A stretch of DNA of 64,000 bases from Armatimonadota bacterium. GTDB lineage: Bacteria > Armatimonadota > Zipacnadia > JAUWAU01. The notes under the pieces are model-generated. The model searched no databases. It was not told the DNA's origin and saw only the letters and a program-made list of their open reading frames with translations. Made by a program: the position numbers and the translations under genes. This document shows positions 47,150-56,368 of the stretch, one piece after another (position 1 is the stretch's first letter; every line of letters starts with the position of its first letter). Location: assembly GCA_030601885.1 (NCBI GenBank), contig JAUWAU010000013.1, positions 62,001-126,000 on the forward strand. The letters run 5' to 3'.

Positions 47150-48625
47150 CTAACCGCCGACCACTGGCCTCTCCCGATGATAGCCGGCCGCCTGCTCATA
47201 CGCATACGCCACGCGCAGCACGGTCTCCTCATCGAACGCCTTGCCGACGATCTGCAGCCCCACCGGCAACCCATCGCTGAAGCCGCACGGCACCGAGATC
47301 CCCGGCAGCCCCGCGAGGTTGCCGAACATCGTACACAGGTCAGCCATCTTCATTTGCAGCGGATCGTCGGCCCGTTCGCCTACTTCGAAGGCCACCGTGG
47401 GCGAGGTGGGGGAAATCAGAACGTCGCAATGCTCAAACGCCTTCTCGCAGTCGCGCTTGATAAGCGTGCGCACCTTGAGGGCCTTCACATAGTACGCGTC
47501 ATAGTAGCCCGCACTGAGCGCGTACGTGCCCAGCATGATCCGCAGCCGAACCTCGGGCCCGAAGCCTTCGCCTCGGGTCTTGGAGAACATGTCCACGATA
47601 TCCTCAACGCGCTCCGCGGTGCGATGTCCGTAGCGGACGCCGTCGTATCTGGCCAGGTTGCTGCTCGCCTCCGCGGGAGCGATGAGGTAATAAGTGGCCA
47701 GCGAGTAGCGGCAGTGCGGCAGCGAGACCTCCTCGCACGTGACGCCCAGGTCCTCGAGCGTTCCGATCGCCTGCTCTACGGCCTCGCGCACGTCAGCGTC
47801 GATGCCCTCGCCCATGAGCTCTTTGACGACCCCGGCGCGCCGGCCTTTGACATCTCGCTCGAGGGCCGCTGTGAAGTCCGGCACATCGATGTCCGCGGAG
47901 GTGGAATCCATCGAGTCGTGCCCGGAGATGACCTGCAGCAGCAGCGCGCAATCGCGCACGTCTTTCGTCATGGGGCCGATCTGGTCCAGCGACGAGGCGA
48001 AGGCCACCAGGCCGTAGCGCGACACGCGCCCGTATGTCGGCTTCATGCCGACGATGCCACAGAAGGAGGCCGGCTGGCGAATCGACCCGCCGGTATCAGA
48101 GCCGAGAGCCACGAGGCACTCCCCGGCGGCAACAGCCGCCCCCGAGCCACCGCTGGAGCCGCCAGGCACGCGGTCGAGGCCCCATGGGTTCCGCGTCACC
48201 TGGAACGCGGAGTTCTCCGTGGACGAGCCCATGGCGAACTCGTCCAGGTTCGTCTTCCCGAGCGCTACGCAGCCGGCACTGCTCACGCGCTCCACGACGG
48301 TCGCATCGTAGGGCGGCACGAAGTTTTCGAGGATCTTGGAGGAGCACGTCGTGGGCAGCCCTCGAGTGCACAGCAAGTCCTTCAAGGCGATAGGAACGCC
48401 ATCGAGCGGTCCAATACACTCGCCCGCGCGCCGGCGGGCATCCGCCTGCTCTGCCTGCTCGAGCGCTCTGTCGGCCGTCACCAGCATGTATGATTGAATG
48501 CTCGGCTCCACCTTCTCGATCCGCCGCAGAACCGACTCCGTCACCTCTTTGCTGCTCGTCTCGCCGCTGGCGAGCTTGTCATGCACCTCATGTGCAGTTA
48601 AGTCATAAAGCTCCAAAGCGCTCAC
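47150..48625 (-). CDS. gatA: Asp-tRNA(Asn)/Glu-tRNA(Gln) amidotransferase subunit A
   Basis: Amidase-signature glutaminase of the GatCAB complex. The Ser-cisSer-Lys triad is visible: Lys in [14 protein letters not shown], cis-Ser in [14 protein letters not shown], and the nucleophile in [21 protein letters not shown]. The protein is 491 residues, the usual size, starting at a GTG ([20 protein letters not shown]). A CCCAGGCT-GCC-AGCCTGGG hairpin lies in the 147-base spacer to gatC. Confidence 0.98.
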   Translation of the reverse strand: MSALELYDLTAHEVHDKLASGETSSKEVTESVLRRIEKVEPSIQSYMLVTADRALEQAEQADARRRAGECIGPLDGVPIALKDLLCTRGLPTTCSSKILENFVPPYDATVVERVSSAGCVALGKTNLDEFAMGSSTENSAFQVTRNPWGLDRVPGGSSGGSGAAVAAGECLVALGSDTGGSIRQPASFCGIVGMKPTYGRVSRYGLVAFASSLDQIGPMTKDVRDCALLLQVISGHDSMDSTSADIDVPDFTAALERDVKGRRAGVVKELMGEGIDADVREAVEQAIGTLEDLGVTCEEVSLPHCRYSLATYYLIAPAEASSNLARYDGVRYGHRTAERVEDIVDMFSKTRGEGFGPEVRLRIMLGTYALSAGYYDAYYVKALKVRTLIKRDCEKAFEHCDVLISPTSPTVAFEVGERADDPLQMKMADLCTMFGNLAGLPGISVPCGFSDGLPVGLQIVGKAFDEETVLRVAYAYEQAAGYHRERPVVGG

Positions 48626-48772
48626 TTCCCGGCCTGTTGTAGGGCAGGGTCTCCCGGCGTCGCTAAAGCTATGGCGGATCGGGGACCGCGCCCCGCCGAC
48701 CTCCAGTCAGTGTAGCCCAGGCTGCCAGCCTGGGGGCCTTCAGATCATGCTCTCTGCCAGTACCATCCAGCC

Positions 48773-49072
48773 TTAGAACAGCTCCTCGATGATGAGCGGC
48801 ACGCGGAAGCAGGTGTCGGTGCGATCGGGGGCGTTGGCCAGCACGTCATCGCGGTCCAGGGACTCGCCAACCACATCGTCGCGGAACACGTTGGACATCG
48901 GAACGGCGTGCGACGTGGGCTCGACATCCTCCGTGTCGAGTTGCTGCAGCTCGGTGAAGGCCTCAAGGATGCGGTTCAGTTCGTGCCTCAGGCGCTCTTT
49001 CTCGTTTTCGTCAAGCGCCAGCCGCGCCAGCCAGGCCACGTGCTCGACTTCCTCGCGGGATATGCGTTCCAT
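48773..49072 (-). CDS. gatC: Asp-tRNA(Asn)/Glu-tRNA(Gln) amidotransferase subunit C
   Basis: Small belt subunit that holds GatA and GatB together. ISREEVEHVAWLARLALDEN and the C-terminal LRDDVV-like block (here VFRDDVVGESLDRDDVLANA) are typical; 99 residues. The ATG at 49072 is about 11 bases after CAGGAG. The upstream in-frame GTG at 49084 would sit on the ribosome site itself. With gatA and gatB it forms gatC-gatA-gatB on the minus strand. Confidence 0.95.
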   Translation of the reverse strand: MERISREEVEHVAWLARLALDENEKERLRHELNRILEAFTELQQLDTEDVEPTSHAVPMSNVFRDDVVGESLDRDDVLANAPDRTDTCFRVPLIIEELF

Positions 49073-49105
49073 AGGGATCGACACTCCTGACGGCAGCCTG
49101 GTTGA

Positions 49106-51721
49106 TTATAGCACCACGCAAATACGCGGGCAAGGACGCCGAACTCCCACGATATGTGCCACGGGCTGCTCATCAAGCCGCGCGTCGCAAAGCGAGGTGA
49201 CACGCCGGCGGGCGGGCACGACAACTCGCAGTATGTGACATGTGCTCAGCCCGGCCAGAAAGCACAGTGCCAAGCAGGACACGAACGCACCGACCTTAAA
49301 GGATGCCGGCAGATACACAAACTCGACGTCATGCGCGCCGGCGGTGAGCGGAACGCCTCGAAGGATGTAGTCCGTCCGAACAATGGGCCGCTCCGTGCCA
49401 TCCACGAAGGCCCGCCAGCCCGGGTTGTAGGCGTCGGCAAGCACGAGCAGACCATCACCCTCGGCGTGCGCGCCTATCACCACGCGGTTGGGCTCATACG
49501 TCACGATGTCTGCCGTCGTGAATCGTTCGCCAGCCTCGGTCCGGATCGACGAGGAGCGTAGGGGAGAGGAGGCAGCGTCCTCTTGCTGGGCCACGAGAAG
49601 CGGCTCCGACGGCTGCCAGTCTGGCTGAAGCATCGCGCGCAGGCACTCGTGCGGCGGCAATGTGCGAGGTGGGGCATAGGTGACGAAGGCGCGCGGCATT
49701 GCCTCCCGGTTCTCGTAGATGAGCATATCGGGCGCCGCGGCCAGCTCCCAGCCCTCTGGTGGGGGGTATAGCGGAGCGCCCGTGAGCGCGTATCTGACGT
49801 TGAGAAGATCCAGCACGGGCGATTCGAGTACTCCGTGAGGCTGCTCTTCCGACGCGTCGGACAGAGCTTTCCTGAGCCTGTGGTACGCCGTCCACACTAC
49901 CGTGTCGGAGCCGCCAACGTCCTGCAAGCCCCAGAGCATCGGCAGATTCGACGGCATCGTCCGCAGCGGGTTGTCCTGCGGAGGGTGCGGAACCACGCGG
50001 AAGCTACCGGGCACCGGGGCAAACATGGCCCGGGAGCGCGGCTCAACGCGCAGAACGTCCAGATCCACCTTCGGGTTGAAGCGATAGCCGAAAATGAACA
50101 GATCGGCCACGATCAGAGCAACCAATAGTGGCGTGGCCAGCCGCGGCCGCCAGTGGCCCAGGAGCACGATGGCGAGCGCGGAGGCGAATCCAAAGCCGGC
50201 AAAAAGGCCGATCTTCGACCATTGATATCCGACGAGATCGACGCCGCCGAACTCGCGAGCCAACCCCGCCCAATGGTACCCGCCACGCCCTAGTTGCGTC
50301 AGGACCACACTGATAACGACGATAAGGGCGGCAACGCACACTGCGCCCAGAATGTTAGTGCGGCGGTGCACCTTGCTCAGGAGGCCGTCGCCAATACGGC
50401 TCGCACCTCGCGCGGCAAGCACCGCGAGCCCGAAAGAGGATAGGTACACCGCGCGCCCGATGCCCCGGAAGATCGCATAGCCCGGAGCCAAACGGAAGAA
50501 GACGTAGTTCAGTGGCGAGCCGAAGGCCAGCAGAAGCGCCAGGAGAAGCAGCGCCGCGAAGAGGAATGCATCCCCGCGACGTCGCCACGCCAGCCCCAAC
50601 GGCACCAGAAGCAGGGGCGCAACGCCGACGTAGCCGCACGTCTCGATGTAGTTGAGCGGGTGGCCATCCCACGTGTCGTAGAAGATGCCCGTCCTGAAGA
50701 GGTCTGGCACGAGGAACGTCACGGCATTCGGCCATCGCAGCCGTAGCTCGAGGGCGCCCCCGTACCGCGGCGCCACTGCCCGACTGCTTGCCCGGCCGGT
50801 CTCCAGCACGGGCAGCAGGTGCAGCGCCGACAGCGCCATGCCGATGCCCAGCGCGAGCACGCAGCAGCGGGCCAGGCGAGCCGTGCCTCGCCAGGTCTTC
50901 CGACACAACTGAATGATTCGGCAGAGGGCAAAGCCCGCGAAGGCGAGCAAGGCATAGAAGGCGACCTGCAGGTGGCCACCGCTCAACATGCAGGCGATAC
51001 TGCAGCCGCACGCGGCGCTCCACATGGAGGCAGCCCCGTGCCGACGGGCAATTGTTGTCAGGCTGGCGCGTTGAAAGAAGAAGAGCGCCGCCGGCAGCCA
51101 CAGGCCGGTCGAGAGGAACGTGGGGAACTCAAGCCATACGACGACGAAGCCGCAGTAGGAGAAGGTGACGGCGCCGAGCAGAGCTGGCCACCGCCGCATC
51201 TCAAGGGAACGCAGCAGGAGAAACGTGAACACGCCGGCCAACAGAAGGTTGAGTGCGGCAGCGTACCCGAACGCCCGCGGCGGCCACATGAGGTAGAACA
51301 GCGCGTTCACCGGGTGAAAGGCGGCTGACTGGCCATTGCCCACGAATGGCGCGCCGCAGAACATATACGGATTCCACAGCGGGACTTCGCCGGCCCGGAT
51401 GCTCCTGGCCGCATACATGCGCCACGGGTAGTACTGCTGGATGGGGTCAAGCATCGGGTTTTGGGGCCGATGATACTGCGGGAAGGGGGCTCCGTAGTGG
51501 CGCCAGGGCTCCATCCGCAACAGCATATCAGCCGGCAAGAGAGCCTTGCCACCGAACAGAACAGGCCACAGAAACGCGCAGACCAAGGCGGCGAGAGCCA
51601 CGAGACATCGGGCGTCCCGTATCAGGAATCGCCGACTGCCCCGTCGCGCGAACAGGTGCGGAGCGGACTGGTTTGGCGAAGCTGCCGGAGCCACGTGCTC
51701 ACCCGTGAGAACTGGTTTCAT
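49106..51721 (-). CDS. YfhO-like polytopic membrane protein (GT-C fold)
   Basis: 871 residues with about a dozen membrane segments in the first 560 and a soluble C-terminal domain followed by a last segment. The N-terminal loop has FLWPVLFGGKALLPADMLLR and DPIQQYYPWRMYAARSIRAGEVPLWNPYMFCG, the hallmark of YfhO-type proteins, related to GT-C glycosyltransferases that use lipid-linked sugars. The C-terminal block NPGWRAFVDGTERPIVRTDY and RGVPLTAGAHDVEFVYLP is also diagnostic. YfhO of Gram-positives glycosylates lipoteichoic acid; the substrate here is unknown. The start is uncertain: the ATG at 51721 has no ribosome site and lies in an inverted repeat. Gene order is tail-to-head with gatC, 33 bases away. 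Confidence 0.85.
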   Translation of the reverse strand: MKPVLTGEHVAPAASPNQSAPHLFARRGSRRFLIRDARCLVALAALVCAFLWPVLFGGKALLPADMLLRMEPWRHYGAPFPQYHRPQNPMLDPIQQYYPWRMYAARSIRAGEVPLWNPYMFCGAPFVGNGQSAAFHPVNALFYLMWPPRAFGYAAALNLLLAGVFTFLLLRSLEMRRWPALLGAVTFSYCGFVVVWLEFPTFLSTGLWLPAALFFFQRASLTTIARRHGAASMWSAACGCSIACMLSGGHLQVAFYALLAFAGFALCRIIQLCRKTWRGTARLARCCVLALGIGMALSALHLLPVLETGRASSRAVAPRYGGALELRLRWPNAVTFLVPDLFRTGIFYDTWDGHPLNYIETCGYVGVAPLLLVPLGLAWRRRGDAFLFAALLLLALLLAFGSPLNYVFFRLAPGYAIFRGIGRAVYLSSFGLAVLAARGASRIGDGLLSKVHRRTNILGAVCVAALIVVISVVLTQLGRGGYHWAGLAREFGGVDLVGYQWSKIGLFAGFGFASALAIVLLGHWRPRLATPLLVALIVADLFIFGYRFNPKVDLDVLRVEPRSRAMFAPVPGSFRVVPHPPQDNPLRTMPSNLPMLWGLQDVGGSDTVVWTAYHRLRKALSDASEEQPHGVLESPVLDLLNVRYALTGAPLYPPPEGWELAAAPDMLIYENREAMPRAFVTYAPPRTLPPHECLRAMLQPDWQPSEPLLVAQQEDAASSPLRSSSIRTEAGERFTTADIVTYEPNRVVIGAHAEGDGLLVLADAYNPGWRAFVDGTERPIVRTDYILRGVPLTAGAHDVEFVYLPASFKVGAFVSCLALCFLAGLSTCHILRVVVPARRRVTSLCDARLDEQPVAHIVGVRRPCPRICVVL

Positions 51722-51794
51722 AACATGTCACACGCGGGACTCTCGGGGTCTGCAGCCCCGAGACAGGGATGTCTAATGGGTCATGAAACCAGTT
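51710..51794. repeat. Nested inverted repeats between the YfhO-like gene and fba
   Basis: AACTGGTTTCAT (51710-51721) is matched by ATGAAACCAGTT (51783-51794). Inside lies TCTCGGGG (51741-51748) with CCCCGAGA (51756-51763) around TCTGCAG. The left outer arm is the first four codons of the YfhO-like gene, so the right arm is an inverted copy of that gene's start. It lies between divergent genes and could be a regulatory site or a small rearrangement scar. Confidence 0.85.
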
Positions 51795-51939
51795 TTCGGG
51801 GATTTCGGCTCACCGGCGGCGGGCTCCTTCGGGTACTCCCGGCCGATGTGAGGGAACTCTTGAGCGCAGGCAGGTGCTTCGGGACGCAGGCGCGAATCGT
51901 CCACCTACATACGCCATCATTGAACGGGGAGGCATCACT

Positions 51940-52839
51940 ATGCCGTTGGTAACATCGGGGGAGCTCATGAAGGACGCCATGAAGCGTGAATACGCCGTGG
52001 GGGCCTTCAATGCCATCAACATGGAGACCGCCCAGGCCATCGTGGCGGCTGCCCATGCCGAGAAATCGCCGCTGATCCTGCAGGTCACGGAGACCACGCT
52101 GAAGTACACTGAGCCTGAGCCTCTTGTGGCGTGTATCCACGAGCTCATCAAGGAGAGCACGATCCCGGTCGCGCTGCACCTGGACCACGGCCGCAGCTTC
52201 GAGATCGTCATGCGGTTCCTCCGCATGGGCTTCAGCTCCGTCATGATGGACGGGTCGCTGCAGGAGGACGGCAAGACGCCGCGCACGACCGAGGAGAACC
52301 TCGAGGTCACCCGCCAGGCCGTCGAGGCGGCCCACGCGCTGGGGGTGTCGGCCGAGGGCGAGATCGGCCGCCTCGGCCAGGTGAGCGACGAGCAGTCCGA
52401 GGAGATCCTCACCGACCCGGAGGAGGCCGCCCAGTTCGTCGAAGCCACTGGCGTTGACCTCCTCGCCGTGGCCATTGGCACCACGCACGGGCTCTACAAA
52501 GGGACGCCGAAGATCTACACCGACCGCGTGGCGGAGATCCGAGAGCGCACAGATATGCCGCTGGTGATGCACGGTGGCACCGGTGTCCCGGACGAGGACG
52601 TCGTCGAGGGCGTCAAGAACGGCATCCGGAAGATCAACATCGACACCCAGATGCGCGTCGCCTGCCACGAGGCGCTGTGGAAGATAATGAACGAGATCGA
52701 GGGAGAGTACAAGCAGGCCGACGCCGCCGGCGAGCCGCGGAAGTACGACATCCGCCGCCTCCTGGCCCCGGCGCGCGACGCCATCCAGGAGGTCGTCGCC
52801 GAGAAGATGCGCCTGTTCGGCTGCGCTGGCAAGGCCTGA
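51940..52839 (+). CDS. fba: Class II fructose-bisphosphate (or tagatose-bisphosphate) aldolase
   Basis: Zinc-dependent aldolase splitting fructose 1,6-bisphosphate. The ATG at 51940 follows GGGAGG by 7 bases; 299 residues. VGAFNAINMETAQAI, VALHLDHGRSFEIV (catalytic Asp, zinc His), FSSVMMDGS, EGEIG, AIGTTHGLYKG (zinc His) and MHGGTGVPDED (zinc His) are all present. Homologues acting on tagatose bisphosphate or related sugars share these marks, so specificity is not settled. A TTG/ATG further upstream in the same frame has no ribosome site. Confidence 0.95.
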   Translation: MPLVTSGELMKDAMKREYAVGAFNAINMETAQAIVAAAHAEKSPLILQVTETTLKYTEPEPLVACIHELIKESTIPVALHLDHGRSFEIVMRFLRMGFSSVMMDGSLQEDGKTPRTTEENLEVTRQAVEAAHALGVSAEGEIGRLGQVSDEQSEEILTDPEEAAQFVEATGVDLLAVAIGTTHGLYKGTPKIYTDRVAEIRERTDMPLVMHGGTGVPDEDVVEGVKNGIRKINIDTQMRVACHEALWKIMNEIEGEYKQADAAGEPRKYDIRRLLAPARDAIQEVVAEKMRLFGCAGKA

Positions 52840-53105
52840 CCATCAACTCACAGACCACACGCCGCACTTGTAGCGCAGGGATGCCGATCCCCGCCGGCCT
52901 TTGCCGTTCGCCCTTCCTGTAGCCGGTCACCTGTGGGCCGGCGTCTTTGCTGTCTGTCCTTTCGCCGTCGCCCTTCTGTCGTGCCTCTGCGCTGACCACC
53001 GACCACTAACCACCAACCACTGCCTTCCATCCACACGTACCTATCATGAATGTCCCCAGAATTCCCACGGCGAATTCATCGTGTCCCGGGAATCCCGGGG
53101 GCTCG

Positions 53106-53654
53106 CTAGAACTTCATGATCACGAGGTCATAGTCCGGGAGACGGAGACCATCGAAATCGCGGTCGGAGGTCACGAAGGTCCTGGCCCGGGCACGCTGCG
53201 CAAGCGCCAGATGGAAGGCGTCCCTTGGCCGCAGACCCTCGCGCACGAGGTGCTGCAAGGCTCCCCTGACGAGTGAGCGCATGTCTGCGCTCATAGCCCC
53301 AAAGAAGCGCGCGCCTGGCCAGGCCAGCAAGTCCCCGGTGAAGCTCTCGATCTCCTTCCGATATGGGTCGAGCACATCTGGGTCCCGTCTCACCCCGCTT
53401 GCCGTCGGCTTCCGTCCGTCGTTGTCTCTAGCGTACCATTCGCAGAATAGCCCCCACCAGATCTCGTCTACTGCGAGTGTCGTTAGAACTACGGTGACTC
53501 CCGTCTCCAGGAGCTCCCTGAACAGCTCACGGGCGCTCTCAAAAAGGTCGTGTCCCTCAAAGGAGAACGAGATCACGAAGTTCGCGTCCAGATACGCGGG
53601 CGACGGACATTCGAAGCCCACACCTGGAGAGAACCGCCGCACGTCCACCGGCAT
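53106..53654 (-). CDS. PIN-domain ribonuclease
   Basis: 182-residue PIN nuclease. The acidic active site is complete: Asp23 in AYLDANFVISF, Glu63 in LAVDEIWWGLF, Asp144 in RPRDAFHLALA, and Asp163/Asp165 in TFVTSDRDFDGL. VapC toxins of about 130 residues share this core; the present protein has an extra 40-residue insertion (CEWYARDNDGRKPTASGVRR and on). It starts 6 bases after the stop of the TIR-like gene, with GAGGA overlapping that stop, so the two are translationally coupled. No VapB-like antitoxin is present. Its target is unknown. Confidence 0.85.
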   Translation of the reverse strand: MPVDVRRFSPGVGFECPSPAYLDANFVISFSFEGHDLFESARELFRELLETGVTVVLTTLAVDEIWWGLFCEWYARDNDGRKPTASGVRRDPDVLDPYRKEIESFTGDLLAWPGARFFGAMSADMRSLVRGALQHLVREGLRPRDAFHLALAQRARARTFVTSDRDFDGLRLPDYDLVIMKF

Positions 53655-53660
53655 GGCCCG

Positions 53661-54470
53661 TCAGTCCTCAGGGTAGTAAAGATGATTCGGATCGAACCCG
53701 GGCCCCGCTTGGTACCTGCCAACCATCCGATCGAAGAACGCCCGTGCCTCGTTGCATTGCATCTCCAAGGGGGCTACGTCGCCGGGGCGAGTGTCGTCCG
53801 GTCTTCGCCTGTCGTCGAGGTCAGACAGCGTGCGGACCGCACCGGAACCGCTGCCCAGCACTTCCGCGAGCTCCCGGCCCTCGTCCCTCCCCGCGGGCGA
53901 GAAGTTGCCGGCGCGGAGCCAGTCTGTTCCCGCCAGGTCCACTTCGCAGCCCGCACGCTCCAGCCACTGCGCCAACCGGTGCCTGTCCTCGGAGCTGCCC
54001 TTGAACCTCAGCACGTGACGCCCCGCGATGTCGCTGAACGGCCTCAGCTCACCCAGTTCCACGATGACAGTTCGCTTTGGATGGCTAGCGAACGCCATGC
54101 CAGCCTCGAAGAGAACGTTCGGCCGTGCCTGCGGGGTGAGTTTGCCCTCGTAGTCGGGGTCGTCGGCGCTCAGGAGTTCCTCGCGGAGCTTGGCCTCGTC
54201 GTCACCGCTCACGAGGACCACTACTGCCCGCGCCATCCCGAAGGCGCAGTCGAGCACTTCGCCGATGTAGGGCGATGCTTTGCCGGTGGCAGCCACTGCC
54301 TCGCTCCGCTCGATCACGCGCAGGCCTATGGTCCGCAGGAACTCACACATGGCCTTGCGCGCCGCCGTGTCGCGCCCGTGGACGACGAACACAGCCCTTG
54401 CGTCGGGGGCGCCTGGGCCAGCCCCCTGGTCGGCGCTCTCACCTTCGGTCCCGGTGGACTGCTGCTGCAT
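53661..54470 (-). CDS. TIR-like nucleotide-binding protein (CAP12/Pycsar-effector type TIR)
   Basis: 269 residues. The N-terminal fold DARAVFVVHGRDTAARKAMC, EFLRTIGLRVIERSEAV, SPYIGEVLDCAFGMARAVVV, then RPNVLFEAGMAFASHPKRTV matches the TIR-like family called predicted nucleotide-binding; related proteins are NAD-degrading effectors in CBASS and Pycsar defence. Glu122 in NVLFEAG is in the position of the catalytic Glu. The C-terminal 85 residues (from about WLRAGNFSPAGRD) form an additional region ending NHLYYPED that is not TIR. An AGGAGG site stands 6 bases before the ATG. It heads a two-gene operon with the PIN gene. No cyclase or CD-NTase gene is in the window. Confidence 0.82.
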   Translation of the reverse strand: MQQQSTGTEGESADQGAGPGAPDARAVFVVHGRDTAARKAMCEFLRTIGLRVIERSEAVAATGKASPYIGEVLDCAFGMARAVVVLVSGDDEAKLREELLSADDPDYEGKLTPQARPNVLFEAGMAFASHPKRTVIVELGELRPFSDIAGRHVLRFKGSSEDRHRLAQWLERAGCEVDLAGTDWLRAGNFSPAGRDEGRELAEVLGSGSGAVRTLSDLDDRRRPDDTRPGDVAPLEMQCNEARAFFDRMVGRYQAGPGFDPNHLYYPED

Positions 54471-54696
54471 CGTCTGCCTCCTCCTCTCCCGCTCTCGTAC
54501 GGGCGCAACGGGGTCACACCTACACTGTCAACTTACGCCGGCTCCGAGCTTGCCCTTAACCTCCGCCAGCGCTGCTCCCAGCCCCCCGGTCCCACTCAGC
54601 CCTCATACGTCGGCAAACCCGTCCGCTAATTCCGGGCACAGCATACGTGACTCCTGAGGCCGCCCCCGGTGTTCTCCCATTCCGGGAGCCGGTGCG

Positions 54697-55155
54697 TCAC
54701 GCGACCGCGTGCGGATCCTCGGGACGCCGCTTCTTCGCCTTCGCCAGCAGCTCCAGCCGCTCCGGCGTGCTGCGCTCGGGATGCTCCTCAAAGAAGGCGC
54801 GCAACGCATTGTGTATGCCCTCTTCGGCCAGCACGGAGCAGTGCCGCTTCTGAGCCGGGAGTCCGCCGAGGGCGTCAGTGACTGCCTTGTTCGTCACCCG
54901 CAGCGCCTCATCTATGGTCATGCCCTTGATGATCTCGGTCATTATCGAGCTGCTCGCTATCGCCGCGCCGCAGCCGAAGGTCTTGAATTTGATGTCAGTG
55001 ATCCGGTCATCGTCGTCAATGCGCAGCGTCATCCGCATGACGTCGCCGCACACCGGATTCCCCACCTGGGCCACCGCGTTCGCGTTCTCGACCTCTCCCA
55101 TGTTGCGGGGATTCATGAAGTGGTCCATGACCTTGTCAGTGTACATGGTTGACAT
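54697..55155 (-). CDS. iscU: IscU/NifU-type Fe-S scaffold protein
   Basis: Scaffold on which Fe-S clusters are assembled with sulfur from IscS. The ATG at 55155 (MSTMYTDKVMDHFMNPRNMG) has GGGAG 7 bases upstream. Cluster ligands are Cys36 in NPVCGD (with Asp38), Cys62 in FGCGAA and Cys106 in RHCSVLAEEG, all conserved. The 152-residue length is slightly more than IscU (128), due to a basic C-terminal tail (ERLELLAKAKKRRPEDPHAVA region). It begins 25 bases after the iscS stop. Confidence 0.95.
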   Translation of the reverse strand: MSTMYTDKVMDHFMNPRNMGEVENANAVAQVGNPVCGDVMRMTLRIDDDDRITDIKFKTFGCGAAIASSSIMTEIIKGMTIDEALRVTNKAVTDALGGLPAQKRHCSVLAEEGIHNALRAFFEEHPERSTPERLELLAKAKKRRPEDPHAVA

Positions 55156-55180
55156 CGCGTTTCTCCCCCGGTTGGGAGGC

Positions 55181-56350
55181 TCACTCACTGCCCGCCGGCA
55201 CCATCGGCGACATCTCACGAAGACGCGTTACGATGCCCGGCAGCGCCTCGATGACCGTGTCGATCTCTTCTTCGGTATTGTCCTTGCCAAGGGTGAGCCG
55301 CAGCGAGCCGTGGGCGACTTCGTGCGGGAGGCCTATGGCAAGCAGCACGTGCGAAGGCTCCAGGGAGCCCGACGTGCAGGCTGACGCACTCGAGGCGGCT
55401 ATGCCCAGGGAATCCAGCAGCAGCAGCATGCTCTCGCCCTCAACATAGTCGAAACAGAAGCTGGCGCTATTGTCGAGCCGCCGTGTGGGGTGCCCAGTGA
55501 GACGCGCACGCGGGATCTTCTCCAGAACGGAACTGATGAGCTTGTCACGGAGCGCGCGTATCGCCTTGGACTCCTCGCCGGCATGGGTCCGCATGCGCTG
55601 GACGGTTGCTGCCAGCCCCACGATCCCGGCCACATTCTCCGTTCCGCTGCGCAGCTTACGCTCCTGCCCCCCACCGTCCACGAGTGGTTGGAGGCGCACG
55701 CCGCGTCGCACATATAGGGCGCCAACGCCCTTCGGGCCGTATATCTTGTGCGCCGACAGCGATAGTAGGTCCACGTTCAGCTCGTCTACAGATGTCGGCA
55801 TGCGGCCGAAAGTCTGCACCGCATCGGTGTGAAAGACGACGCCTGCTTCCTTGGCGACAGCCGCCAACTCAGCGATGGGCTCGATGGTGCCGATCTCGTT
55901 GTTGGCGTGCATTATGGCGACGAGGATTGTGTCATCGCGGAGGGCGAGACGCAGGGACTCAATGCTGACGACTCCATCCTCATCCACCGGCAGATAGGTG
56001 ATGTCGAAGCCCTCCCGCTCAAGAGCGTAGCCGGCATGCAGCACGGCATGGTGCTCGATCGCCGACGTTATGATGTGGTTGCCGTTGTTCCGCTCGCGGA
56101 GGACGCGCGCCGCTCCCTTGAGCGCCAGATTGTCGCTCTCTGTGCCACCGCCGGTGAAAACGACCTCACGCGGCCGAGCACCGAGCGCCTCAGCGACTTG
56201 CTCTCGGGCTTCTTCGACAGTACGTCTGGCGTTGTGCCCCAGGGTGTGCAGGCAGTTCGGATTGCCGTATTCGTCTCCGAGGTATGGCAGCATCGCCTCA
56301 AGCACACTCGGATCAACCTTCGTGGTTGCCCCGTGATCCAGATAGATCAT
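55181..56350 (-). CDS. iscS: Cysteine desulfurase (NifS/IscS)
   Basis: PLP enzyme that takes sulfur from cysteine for Fe-S clusters and other thio-cofactors. Start MIYLDHGATTKVDP at 56350 with GAGGAG 9 bases upstream; 389 residues. VFTGGGTESDNLALKGAAR, EHHAVL, ANNEIGTIEPI, HTDAVQ and SLSAHKIYGPKGVGALYV (PLP Lys) are intact. The sulfur-accepting Cys lies in SASACTSGSLEPSHVL, a group I type loop. It is flanked by the MarR-type regulator (18 bases upstream) and iscU (25 bases downstream), so all three form one operon. Confidence 0.97.
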   Translation of the reverse strand: MIYLDHGATTKVDPSVLEAMLPYLGDEYGNPNCLHTLGHNARRTVEEAREQVAEALGARPREVVFTGGGTESDNLALKGAARVLRERNNGNHIITSAIEHHAVLHAGYALEREGFDITYLPVDEDGVVSIESLRLALRDDTILVAIMHANNEIGTIEPIAELAAVAKEAGVVFHTDAVQTFGRMPTSVDELNVDLLSLSAHKIYGPKGVGALYVRRGVRLQPLVDGGGQERKLRSGTENVAGIVGLAATVQRMRTHAGEESKAIRALRDKLISSVLEKIPRARLTGHPTRRLDNSASFCFDYVEGESMLLLLDSLGIAASSASACTSGSLEPSHVLLAIGLPHEVAHGSLRLTLGKDNTEEEIDTVIEALPGIVTRLREMSPMVPAGSE

Positions 56351-56368
56351 GACTTCGCACTCCTCGCC

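Noticed and set aside
53690-53705. T-loop-like word GGGTTCGATCC on the minus strand, suggesting a tRNA
   Set aside because: It lies within the coding end of the TIR-like gene and no cloverleaf can be built around it.
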